Source of the DNA: SXOA01 sp051004015
GTDB taxonomy: Bacteria; Planctomycetota; Planctomycetia; Pirellulales; Pirellulaceae
Assembly (NCBI GenBank): GCA_051004015.1
Contig: JBPCKT010000054.1
Span: forward strand, 1-13,643
Direction: 5' to 3'
Length of the DNA stretch: 13,643 bases
In this document: positions 5,849-12,782 of the stretch, in pieces
Position numbering within the stretch: position 1 is the stretch's first letter
Layout of the letters: every line of letters starts with the position of its first letter
The notes under the pieces: model-generated
Databases searched by the model: none
Seen by the model: only the letters and a program-made list of their open reading frames with translations
Told to the model about the DNA's origin: nothing
Translations under genes and position numbers: made by a program

Positions 5849-7615
5849 ATGTTCTCACACTTTCGCACTCGAAAACTCCACTCGACGGCACGTTTTGACC
5901 GCAGCCGCTTCTTTAGACCTGGCTGCGAGCGCCTGGAGGATCGTTCCCTCCTGGCGGTTCTCTTCGGGGCGACCGGAGGGGAAATCAATTCGAATCTTTA
6001 TACCGTCGATACCGCCACGGGAGCCACCACCTCCCTCGGCCCCATCGGCTTTGCGGTGACCGGGCTGGCCGTCGACCCGACTACCGGCACGCTGTACGGT
6101 TCGACGTCGATGCAAAGCCCCAGCAATCCCGGCAGCATCATCACCATCAACAAGGCCACCGGGGTGGGAACTCTGCTGGGACCCGCGGGAATCGACAACG
6201 AAGTTGCCGATTTGACCTTTGACGCGGCCGGAACCCTCTACGGCTGGACGGAGATCTTTGGGGATGACCTCGTCACCATTAACACCGCCACCGGCGCTGC
6301 CACGATTGTGGGAAATTCCGGTCTGTTCACCTTTGGATCGGGAATCGCCGACGTCAATGGGACCCTCTTTTACTCCGGCGACGGGGTCCAGGGGGATCTA
6401 CGGACCGTGAATAAAACCACCGGCCTGACCACAGTCGTCACGACTCTGCATGGAGCGCCCCTCAACACCGACGGGATCGCGGCCATGGCAGTCCACCCGG
6501 ATACGGGCGTGCTGTTTGGCGTGGCGCTGAATGATAGCGACCTTGTCCACCCTGCCTATCTGGTGACGATCAATACCACGACGGGACTTGTCACCACCCT
6601 CGGCGCGCTTCCCAATGACTTTGACGCCATAGCCTTCGACACTCCTCCCATCGTTGTCGGCTATCCGGACCTGGGTCCTGGTTCCGCGGCCGTCGTGAGT
6701 GATCCCTTCCATCCCGGCAGTAACGTCCTGCTCGTGCGCGGCACTTCCGGCAATGACACCATCGTCGTGGACCAATTCGACGCCACTCGGATCAGTGTCA
6801 TTATCAACACCGTCACGACCCTCTTCACCGCTTCCACCTTTCAGAAAATCGTGGTGATTGCCGGCACGGGGGATGACTCCGTGGCCGTCAAGGCCGGCGT
6901 CACCAAGCCAGCCGAACTGTTTGGCGACGAGGGGAACGATCAGCTTTCCTCCGGCAGGGGGGACGACATCCTGCATGGCGGCGACGGCAGCGACCGACTG
7001 TCCGGCGGCGCGGGACATGACTTGCTGCTGGGTGACGCCGGCAACGACAGGATGCATGGCGACGCCGGCAACGACTGGGTGAGCGGCGGCGACGGCCACG
7101 ACCAGATTTGGGGGGATGCGGGCAACGATACGTTGTATGGCGAAGCCGGCAATGACAGCGTTTCCGGCGGCACCGGCAACGATCTCGTCTTCGGCGGCAG
7201 CGGTAATGACCAGATCTCAGGCGATGTAGGAGACGATGTTCTGCTCGGCGAAGAGGGGAACGATTATGCCCTCGGCGGAGCTGGGCGCGACATGCTGATC
7301 GGCGGCCTGGGCGCCGACATTCTCAAGGGCCAGGCTCATGACGACATCCTGATTGGCGGCACCACCAACCACGACAACAACTCCGCGGCTCTGGCGGCCA
7401 TTCTCTGGGAATGGGTCTCCACGCGCGGCTACACCGCTCGGGTCGCCAACATCCGCAGCGGCGGGGGCCGCGCCGGCGGTTTCGCCTTGAATGGCGGCAC
7501 GGTCCATGACGATTCCGCGCGAGACTTTCTCTCGGGGGATGCCCATCAGGACTGGTTCTTCGCCGGCATCGGGGACGTCCTGGCCGACAAGAAAGCAAAC
7601 GAGCGGGTGAATTAG
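5849..7615 (+). CDS. Large exported beta-propeller protein with RTX Ca2+-binding repeats
   Basis: A 588-residue protein. Its leader (1-36) is rich in Arg, Phe and His and ends in CERLEDRSLLA, the planctomycete-specific N-terminal signature found on large secreted proteins. Residues about 36-265 hold repeated propeller-like units of the pattern LYTVDTATGATTSLGP, TGLAVDPTTGTLYG, SIITINKATGVGTLLGP, LVTINTATGAATIVG, DLRTVNKTTGLTTVV and LVTINTTTGLVTTLG. These resemble the repeat of DUF4394-like extracellular propellers. A short GTSGNDTIVV to GTGDDSVAV region (298-346) leads into sixteen RTX nonapeptides (358-501). The end (502-588) is an Ala/Trp-containing block followed by a capped tail DWFFAGIGDVLADKK. 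RTX repeats fold on binding calcium outside the cell, so a secreted or cell-surface role is likely. No enzymatic domain is seen. AAGGA lies 7 bases before the ATG. Confidence 0.9.
   Translation: MFSHFRTRKLHSTARFDRSRFFRPGCERLEDRSLLAVLFGATGGEINSNLYTVDTATGATTSLGPIGFAVTGLAVDPTTGTLYGSTSMQSPSNPGSIITINKATGVGTLLGPAGIDNEVADLTFDAAGTLYGWTEIFGDDLVTINTATGAATIVGNSGLFTFGSGIADVNGTLFYSGDGVQGDLRTVNKTTGLTTVVTTLHGAPLNTDGIAAMAVHPDTGVLFGVALNDSDLVHPAYLVTINTTTGLVTTLGALPNDFDAIAFDTPPIVVGYPDLGPGSAAVVSDPFHPGSNVLLVRGTSGNDTIVVDQFDATRISVIINTVTTLFTASTFQKIVVIAGTGDDSVAVKAGVTKPAELFGDEGNDQLSSGRGDDILHGGDGSDRLSGGAGHDLLLGDAGNDRMHGDAGNDWVSGGDGHDQIWGDAGNDTLYGEAGNDSVSGGTGNDLVFGGSGNDQISGDVGDDVLLGEEGNDYALGGAGRDMLIGGLGADILKGQAHDDILIGGTTNHDNNSAALAAILWEWVSTRGYTARVANIRSGGGRAGGFALNGGTVHDDSARDFLSGDAHQDWFFAGIGDVLADKKANERVN
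6920..7351 (+). repeat. Sixteen tandem RTX nonapeptide coding repeats
   Basis: The DNA encodes sixteen consecutive nine-residue units (residues 358-501) of pattern xGGxGxDxL, for example YGEAGNDSV, SGGTGNDLV and FGGSGNDQI, followed by IGG. The first two units and the last four are more degenerate (SSGRGDDIL, IGGLGADIL, KGQAHDDIL). Gly-Asn-Asp codons recur, often GGCAACGAC or close, so the block is also a nucleotide-level near-repeat of 27 bp and a possible site of recombination-driven length change. Confidence 0.92.
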
Positions 7616-7959
7616 GAAGCTGTTTCGCGGAACGCTTACGCCGTTGCTGCGTTCTGGCCGCCAATTTTCGGCGAGTTCCTCAGCCGCGGTAGCGGCGATA
7701 GATCCCAGCCCACGGCGCAAGCCGTGGGTATGAATGCGAGCCAAAGGGGAGTCCCGGCAGGGACGAAAGAGCAAGGCCAGCTCGCGCGTCAGCGATTCTT
7801 GCGCTCCTGCCGGAGCTTCGGATGGCGCGTTGCCGTTTACCCACGGCTGCGCCGTGGGCTGGATTCCGGCCGCCGCTGCCGCGGCTGCATTTCTTAGTGC
7901 ATGGGTTTTCTATTGTTGAATGATCGAGCCGCGTCAGCGATACACCCGACAAATCTTAC
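7616..7959. other. 344-bp convergent spacer dominated by an inverted-repeat element
   Basis: Between the RTX gene (+) and the NHL-type propeller gene (-). Bases 7616-7680 are unassigned GC-rich sequence with a small CGCC/GGCG dyad around 7661-7675. Bases 7681-7887 hold the REP-like element described separately. Bases 7888-7959 are unassigned. No gene is supported; short frames here do not look like protein. Confidence 0.6.
7681..7887. repeat. REP-like composite inverted repeat (207 bp, four hairpins)
   Basis: Two 50-bp arms, 7681-7730 and 7838-7887, are imperfect reverse complements (both, read inward, run CAGCCGCGG-AGCGGCG ... AGCCCACGGC ... GCCGTGGGTA). Each arm contains its own hairpin with an 8-bp stem CCCACGGC/GCCGTGGG, loop GCAA on the left and three bases on the right. 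Inside are two smaller hairpins, GTCCC-GGCA-GGGAC (7751-7764) and, read on the other strand, GCTCC-GGCA-GGAGC (7803-7816). The layout matches REP doublets (BIME/REPIN-like elements) mobilised in trans by REP-associated tyrosine transposases; no such transposase is in the window. It could also serve as a terminator between the two convergent genes. Confidence 0.75.
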
Positions 7960-9054
7960 TCAGCTCACCTTTCTGAGCTTTGAAATCCTCCCCGTCCCGA
8001 CCCACTCGGCCACGAAGATGCTGCCGTCGTGGCCGAAGCAGGCGTCGTGGGGGTGGACGAATTTGCCGGGGAGCCATTTTTTGTTGTCGCCGCGGATCTG
8101 GCCGCCGTCTTTGGCGGTGACGCGGGCGATGTCGTCGCCGAGGCGGGCGACCACTTCGTTCTTTTCGTTGAGCAGCGTGACGCGGGCGTGCAGCTCGGGG
8201 ACGACGAGCAGGTTCTGCCAGGTTTCGGCGTTGGCGGGGAGACCGTAGCCCTTGAGCGTTTCGAGATACTTGCCGTCCATGTCAAAGTATTGCAGCGTGT
8301 TGTTGGCCCGGTCGCAGACGACGATGGAGGCCTCTCGCCCCTTTCGCCGGTCAATCCAGACGCCGTGGGGAGTGTTGAATTTCCCTTCGCCGCCACCGGG
8401 GCTGCCGAAGTGGGAGAGCCATTTGCCTTCTCGATCGTAGCGGTGGATGCAGAACGCCCCGTAGCCGTCCGCCAGCAGAAAGCCGCCGTCGTCCAGGAAG
8501 GCGAAGTTGGTGGGCATGAAGCGGTCCCGTCCCCAGATTTGCTCCGGCTTTTTGTCCTCGTCCTTGGCGTAGACGCCGGATTCCATCGGGGCGTATTTTT
8601 GCCAGACGGTTTCCCCCTTGGGGGTCATCTTGGCGAACGTCTTGCAATGCTGGTACGCGCAGACGTAGAGGAACTCCTCCCCCCCTTCAGGCCGAATCTC
8701 AATGCCGTGGCCACCCCCCTGGAACTGGCTGCCGAAGGAGCGGATGTATTTCCCTTCGGGATCGAACACGAAGATCGAGGGATGATCCTTCATCGCCCGG
8801 ATCCCTTCATGGATGACGTAGAGATTGCCCCCCTTGTCCACCGCCACGTTGTGCGTCGTCTGCCAGGAAAATTCCTTGGGGAGTTGCGGCCATTCGTGAT
8901 AGACCTCGAATTTGTGTTCTCCTTCGCCGACGACAAGGCGGGACTCGGTCTTGCTGGCGGTGAGGATAGTGGGAGCGCCGAGGATCACTGCTCCAGCGGC
9001 TGCGGCGGTGGCGGTGGAGATGAATTGGCGGCGGGAGCGGCGGGTGTGGGACAT
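7960..9054 (-). CDS. Tat-exported NHL-type six-bladed beta-propeller protein
   Basis: A 364-residue protein starting with a twin-arginine signal: residues 1-35 contain SRRQFIS followed by an Ala-rich hydrophobic stretch, so export in folded form across the inner membrane is expected. The rest has NHL/SMP-30-like blades: HNVAVDKGGNLYVIHEG, SIFVFDPEGKYIRSFG, TNFAFLDDGGFLLADGYG, IHRYDREGKWLSHFG, FNTPHGVWIDRR, IVVCDRANNTLQYFDMDGKYLETL, and VHPHDACFGHDGSIFVAEWVGTGRISKL. Such propellers often belong to peptidyl-alpha-hydroxyglycine-lyase-like or ligand-binding proteins, but no catalytic site can be asserted here. The frame continues upstream to a TTG at 9072; the ATG at 9054 is preferred because GAGG precedes it by 5 bases and it opens a clean Tat signal. 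It lies 46 bp behind the membrane-protein gene on the same strand. Confidence 0.85.
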   Translation of the reverse strand: MSHTRRSRRQFISTATAAAAGAVILGAPTILTASKTESRLVVGEGEHKFEVYHEWPQLPKEFSWQTTHNVAVDKGGNLYVIHEGIRAMKDHPSIFVFDPEGKYIRSFGSQFQGGGHGIEIRPEGGEEFLYVCAYQHCKTFAKMTPKGETVWQKYAPMESGVYAKDEDKKPEQIWGRDRFMPTNFAFLDDGGFLLADGYGAFCIHRYDREGKWLSHFGSPGGGEGKFNTPHGVWIDRRKGREASIVVCDRANNTLQYFDMDGKYLETLKGYGLPANAETWQNLLVVPELHARVTLLNEKNEVVARLGDDIARVTAKDGGQIRGDNKKWLPGKFVHPHDACFGHDGSIFVAEWVGTGRISKLRKVS

Positions 9055-9100
9055 GGGAGCCTCGAATTGCAAGGGAGAGGAGATGGGGCCAGTCGTTATG

Positions 9101-10021
9101 TTAGCGATCTGGCGCGGCGACTAAAGCAGGGGGACGGGATGCGGCGTTGAACCTGATTTGGGCAAAGGTGACGATGGCGATGAGCGCTGCGACGACCGCG
9201 GCGATGCGGATGGCGGCGCGAGCGACGGAGGGTAACTTGCGAATGCGGGGGAGTTCCGCGGTCCAGGCTAGGAGCGGCGCGAGCAGCAAGCAGATCGCCA
9301 GGCTCGTCGGCAAGGAGCCGTAGAAGCGGCCGATGAAAGTGATCGTGAAAATGCCGATGAGGCCGATTCCCAGGCAGGGGTTTTCCGTCGGCTGCTTGGG
9401 AAAGGCATAGGATGCCAGTGTCACGCCCGCGATGGCGCCGACAATTGGCAGGGCGAGCAGGCCGCCGCGGTAGTAGCCGCAGAGCATCACGGTCGCACCG
9501 CCGGCGAGCGCGGTGAAGCCGAGCACGGGGGACAGCGCGCGGTCAGACGTGCTAGTTTGTAATCTGGCGAGAAGTCCCCAGACGCCTGCGAGCATTGCCG
9601 CCGAAAGACCGAGCACCAGCGCCGCCTCCCCGCGGTTCCACTCGGCTGACCCGGGGCCGGATAGATCCGTGAGATAGACGGAGTTGTAAAGCAGGACGGG
9701 AGCAGCCGCGGCGGCGAGGGTGATCCTTAACGCCCAGACGATCCAGCGGCGCTCCCGCACCAACATTGCCCCACCTTCCACGGCGAGCGCCAGCGGCAGC
9801 AGGATGACCAGGAAGCGGTCCCGATCCTCCAGCGGCGGCCAGCGCGGCCACTCACCCAGCAGGCCGCAGCCGCAGTAGATTCCCGCTCCCAGCCCCGCGA
9901 TCCAGCCGGCGACAATGCGCCAGAGCGGGGGATTTCCTGGTCGGGCGATGGCGAACAGTACGAGGCCGGCGACTATGGCGGCGAGCAGCAGGCCTTGCAC
10001 GAACAGGACGTAGTCGGGCAT
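9101..10021 (-). CDS. Polytopic inner-membrane protein of unknown function
   Basis: A 306-residue protein with about ten hydrophobic segments, roughly at residues 4-25, 34-55, 68-88, 93-113, 131-152, 164-184, 187-206, 214-232, 237-253 and 268-287. Loops are short and Arg-rich (for example RERRW at 89-93 and RIRKLPSVAR at 259-268). I do not recognise a family or a transport or catalytic motif. The start codon lies 5 bp after the YceI stop codon, and the ribosome-binding site (AGGA) overlaps that stop, so translation is probably coupled to the YceI gene. By context it may be a membrane partner of the periplasmic YceI protein (some YceI genes sit beside cytochrome b561-like genes), but I see no heme-ligand pattern to make it a cytochrome. 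Confidence 0.75.
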   Translation of the reverse strand: MPDYVLFVQGLLLAAIVAGLVLFAIARPGNPPLWRIVAGWIAGLGAGIYCGCGLLGEWPRWPPLEDRDRFLVILLPLALAVEGGAMLVRERRWIVWALRITLAAAAAPVLLYNSVYLTDLSGPGSAEWNRGEAALVLGLSAAMLAGVWGLLARLQTSTSDRALSPVLGFTALAGGATVMLCGYYRGGLLALPIVGAIAGVTLASYAFPKQPTENPCLGIGLIGIFTITFIGRFYGSLPTSLAICLLLAPLLAWTAELPRIRKLPSVARAAIRIAAVVAALIAIVTFAQIRFNAASRPPALVAAPDR

Positions 10022-10026
10022 CCGTC

Positions 10027-10626
10027 CTACTTCGCCTTCGCGGCTTCCTTCGGCTTTGCCGCTTCCAGCCCAACGATGATATGCACGTCATCCCCCAGCC
10101 CGCCCAATTCCGTGGTCATGCCGAACTCGCTCCGCTTGATCGTTACCGACGAAGTGACGCCGATTCGCGGGGTGCCTTTGGGGAATTCGACGACCTTGTG
10201 CCCTCCCTTGAGGCTCAGCGTGATCGGCTTGGTGACACCGTGCAGAGTCAGATCCCCGGTGACGTCGTAGCCGGCGTCGGTCGCTTTGACCTTGGTGCTC
10301 TTGAACGAGAGGGTGGGGAACTGCTTGTCATTGAAGTAATCGGGGGCCCGCAGGTGCTTGTCCCGCTGGGCGTTATTGGTGTCCACGCTGGCCACCTTAA
10401 TGTCCAGAGTGAACGACGACTTGCTGGGATCGTCCTTGTCGATGACAAACGTACCGGAGAATTCATTGAACCGACCGTGGATGTCGCTGATTCCCGCGTG
10501 GGAGATTCCGAACGAGACCGAGGAATGGACCGGATCGACCGAGTACGATTCCGCCGCCTGGGCCGTTGTTCCCAATGCCGCGAGAGCCAGCGCCGCCAGA
10601 CTGAAGTGCCGAAATGTCGCTGCCAT
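10027..10626 (-). CDS. YceI-family periplasmic lipid-binding protein
   Basis: A 199-residue protein with a Sec signal peptide (about residues 1-25, hydrophobic core LAALALAALG, probable cleavage after AQA). It is followed by a YceI/polyisoprenoid-binding lipocalin-like beta-barrel. Family-typical stretches are YSVDPVHSSVSFGISHAGISDIHGRF near 28-53, FSGTF, SFTLDIKVASVDTNNAQRDKHLRAPDYFNDKQFPTLSFKS, GYDVTGDLTLHGVTKPITL, and near the end GVTSSVTIKRSEFGM. Known members bind isoprenoid lipids such as octaprenyl chains in the periplasm and are induced by alkaline or other stress. A Lys/Ala-rich tail (KPKEAAKAK) ends the protein. AAAGGAG lies 6 bases before the ATG, a strong ribosome-binding site. 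It probably begins a two-gene unit with the membrane protein that follows. Confidence 0.93.
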   Translation of the reverse strand: MAATFRHFSLAALALAALGTTAQAAESYSVDPVHSSVSFGISHAGISDIHGRFNEFSGTFVIDKDDPSKSSFTLDIKVASVDTNNAQRDKHLRAPDYFNDKQFPTLSFKSTKVKATDAGYDVTGDLTLHGVTKPITLSLKGGHKVVEFPKGTPRIGVTSSVTIKRSEFGMTTELGGLGDDVHIIVGLEAAKPKEAAKAK

Positions 10627-10726
10627 GATTCGCTCCTTTGTCCGCAGAGATGGGTTTCACCGCGACCGCATCTTAACGGTTGGCGAGGCAAAACTCTATC
10701 GTAGTGGCATAGCGACGAACGAACCG

Positions 10727-11587
10727 CTAAGGCCGAGCGCTCGTGACCAGACCTTCGATCTGGGCAATTTCGGCTGGCACCAAAGGAGGCTGGACTGCGT
10801 CCAAGTCTGCCCGCATGTGGGCCGCGCTCGTGGTGCCGGTGAGCGGCAACATGCCGATGCTGGCGGCAAAGCGGAAGACGATCTGGCCGGGACTTTGGCC
10901 ATAATGCCGGGCGATGCGGATGAGCTCGGGATGAGCCAGCGCGTCGCCATTGGCCGTGAGCAGGGAGAAGCCCTGATAGACAATCTTGTGGGCGACGCAG
11001 AACTCCCGCACTCGGCGGTCCCAGCCGCGGGAAGCGTAGCAACGGTTCTGGACGAAGGCGGGCTTCACCTTCGCGCCGCGATGCAACTCCTCAAGCTGCT
11101 CGAGATGGACGTTGCTGACGCCGAGCAGCCGAGCCCGCCCGCTATCGTGGATGGTTTCCATGGCTCGCCAGGCGGACCAGTCATCCGCGGCAAGGCCGGT
11201 TCGCTGGCTGGGGCCGTGCAGCAGATACGAATCGATGGTTTCGACGCCGAGATGGGTGAGCGAGCCGGCGAAGGACTGCGCCACCTGGGTAGCGATCGGT
11301 GCAGCGGGGTCGTACGGCAGCCGATGGTCCTGGCCGGCCTGGAAGGTGAACTTCGTCTGCAGGAATAGGTCGTCGCGTCTTATCAGGCCGCGCTGGATTG
11401 CCGCTGTGACAGCCTGCCCGACGGCTGCTTCGTGATAGTGCTTCCGCTGATTGGCCGTATCGATGCCGCGAAAGCCCTGCTCCAGAGCGAGCTCCACCAG
11501 CCGCTGTGTAGCGTCGTCTTTCCAGGCGGTTCCGTAGAGAAAGCCGGGCAGGCGCACTCCATCGATTTCGGCCGGGGGATGCAGCAT
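10727..11587 (-). CDS. Aldo/keto reductase
   Basis: A 286-residue NAD(P)H-dependent oxidoreductase of the AKR TIM-barrel superfamily. The catalytic tetrad is visible: Asp43 in GIDTAN, Tyr51 in RKHYHEA, Lys79 in LQTKFTF and His124 in SYLLHGP. Later motifs are LLGVSNVHLEQLEEL, a QNRCYASRGWDRRVREFC segment in place of the usual VNQ motif, VYQGFSLLTAN, and GTTSAAHMRADLDA at the cofactor 2'-phosphate-binding region. Substrate is unknown. A GTG at 11599 would add four residues; the ATG at 11587 is preferred because AGGTGG lies 8 bases before it. The gene follows trxB after a gap of about 16 bp on the same strand, so co-transcription and a role in NADPH-linked redox or carbonyl detoxification are reasonable inferences. 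About 100 bp then separate it from the YceI gene. Confidence 0.9.
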   Translation of the reverse strand: MLHPPAEIDGVRLPGFLYGTAWKDDATQRLVELALEQGFRGIDTANQRKHYHEAAVGQAVTAAIQRGLIRRDDLFLQTKFTFQAGQDHRLPYDPAAPIATQVAQSFAGSLTHLGVETIDSYLLHGPSQRTGLAADDWSAWRAMETIHDSGRARLLGVSNVHLEQLEELHRGAKVKPAFVQNRCYASRGWDRRVREFCVAHKIVYQGFSLLTANGDALAHPELIRIARHYGQSPGQIVFRFAASIGMLPLTGTTSAAHMRADLDAVQPPLVPAEIAQIEGLVTSARP

Positions 11588-11603
11588 CAACAAGCCCACC
11601 TAT

Positions 11604-12659
11604 TCAGATGCCTTTGGCCGCCAGATACCGCTCCGCGTCCAGCGCCGCCATGCATCCGGTGCCGGCGGAGGTGATGGCCTGGCGGTAATAGTCGTCGGCC
11701 ACGTCGCCGGCGGCGAAGACTCCTTCCACGCTGGTGAAGGTCCGCATCAGGGTGGTGTATTTGATGTAGCCCTTTTCGTTGAGCTGAACTTGTCCCTTGA
11801 GGAGGGCCGTGTTGGGAGTGTGTCCAATCGCCAGGAACAGGCCGCTGGCGGGAATGTCTTCGGTCCCTCCCTCTTTATTGTTCTTCATCCGGATGCCGGT
11901 GACTTTCTTCTCGTCGCCGAGCACTTCGTCGACTTCGCGGAAATGGTGGATCTCGATTTTTGGGTTCGACAGGGCCCGCTGGGCCATGATCTTGCTGGCC
12001 CGGAACACGTCCCGCCGCATTAGCATGTGGACCTTGGAGGCGTACTTTGTCAGGTACGTCGCCTCTTCCACCGCGCTGTCTCCTCCGCCAACGACCACGA
12101 GCGGCTTGTTGCGGAAGATGGGGAGGGCCCCGTCGCAGACGGCGCAGGCACTGACGCCGCGGTTTTTGTACTTGTCCTCGGAAGGGAGGCCCAGGTAGTT
12201 GGCCCGCGCGCCGGTGGCGATGATGACGGTGTGGGTCTCGAACTCCTTCCCTTCCAGCGAGCGGAGCTTGTAGGGTTGCTTGGAAAGGTCCACGTCCACG
12301 ATGTCGTCAGTGATGATGCGGGTCCCGAAGTTAACGGCCTGCTGGCGCATCAGGTTCATGAGCTCCGGGCCGGTGACGGCGTGCGCATGTTCCTCCAGGC
12401 CGACGGGGAAATCCGCTTCCAGCCGGTCCGCCGGCAGGGCACTCGCCATGTATTCCTTAAGCACTCCCTTCGGGAAGCCAGGGTAATTCTCGACCTCGGT
12501 GGTCAGGTTGAGCTGGCCCAAAGGGAGCGTGCCGTTGACGTTGTTCTCCTGGTTGATGGCTCCTTCGAACACCAATGGCTGCAGATTGGCCCGGGAAGCA
12601 TAAATAGCGGCAGCCCAGCCCGCGGGCCCGCTGCCGATGATGACGACGTGTTCTGGCAC
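11604..12659 (-). CDS. trxB: Thioredoxin-disulfide reductase
   Basis: A 351-residue cytoplasmic flavoenzyme that transfers electrons from NADPH through FAD and a CxxC disulfide to thioredoxin. The FAD-binding Rossmann motif GSGPAGWAAAIYASRANL starts at residue 9. The redox centre is CAVCDG (Cys172 and Cys175). The NADPH motif VVVGGGDSAVEEA follows at 188-200, with the HMLMRRD segment expected to read the NADPH phosphate. The C-terminal FAD motif GVFAAGDVADDYYRQAITSAGTGCMAALDAERYL is intact. E. coli TrxB has 321 residues, so this one is slightly longer, mainly around 84-100 and 125-140. The start is GTG at 12659, with AAGG seven bases upstream. An AT-richer palindromic repeat lies just upstream (12700-12774). 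The aldo/keto reductase follows closely downstream. Confidence 0.96.
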   Translation of the reverse strand: MPEHVVIIGSGPAGWAAAIYASRANLQPLVFEGAINQENNVNGTLPLGQLNLTTEVENYPGFPKGVLKEYMASALPADRLEADFPVGLEEHAHAVTGPELMNLMRQQAVNFGTRIITDDIVDVDLSKQPYKLRSLEGKEFETHTVIIATGARANYLGLPSEDKYKNRGVSACAVCDGALPIFRNKPLVVVGGGDSAVEEATYLTKYASKVHMLMRRDVFRASKIMAQRALSNPKIEIHHFREVDEVLGDEKKVTGIRMKNNKEGGTEDIPASGLFLAIGHTPNTALLKGQVQLNEKGYIKYTTLMRTFTSVEGVFAAGDVADDYYRQAITSAGTGCMAALDAERYLAAKGI

Positions 12660-12699
12660 TGGTCGACCTTACTTGGATGCGATGATGTGTGTTGGAAGA

Positions 12700-12774
12700 G
12701 AATGGCGAAATTCGAATGGCGAATGACGAATTGGAGCGATTCATTCGCCATTTGGAATTCGAATTTCGTCATTC
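12700..12774. repeat. Palindromic intergenic repeat between the TatD and trxB genes
   Basis: A 75-bp dyad that is AT-richer than its surroundings. Outer arms GAATGGCGAAATTCGAA (12700-12716) and its near-complement at 12758-12774 differ at one of 17 bases. Inner arms AATGGCGAATGA (12715-12726) and TCATTCGCCATT (12741-12752) match perfectly around a 14-base loop. The GAATGACGAAATTCGAAT type of sequence, which translates as runs such as RHxxFxIRHS, is one I have seen scattered in intergenic spaces of planctomycetes and related phyla. As RNA it would form a long hairpin after the TatD gene and before trxB. Confidence 0.75.
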
Positions 12775-12782
12775 TATCCGGT

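Noticed and set aside
5601..5988. Minus-strand frames across the beta-helix/RTX spacer as small genes
   Set aside because: They overlap the leader of the RTX gene, lack family features, and have no convincing ribosome-binding site.
6398..7099. A 233-codon minus-strand frame opposite the RTX gene
   Set aside because: It is the antisense of Gly/Asp-rich repeats and encodes a repetitive Val/Ala/His product with no domain.
6920..7351. Regularly spaced 27-bp repeats as a possible CRISPR array
   Set aside because: The repeats are in frame, have no spacers, and encode the RTX nonapeptide consensus.
7681..7887. The inverted repeats as ends of an insertion sequence
   Set aside because: There is no transposase gene or remnant between the arms, only about 107 bp containing two small hairpins. 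A REP-like element fits better.
8029..9150. A 373-codon plus-strand frame opposite the Tat-exported propeller gene
   Set aside because: No motifs, and the minus-strand product has a clean Tat signal and propeller blades.
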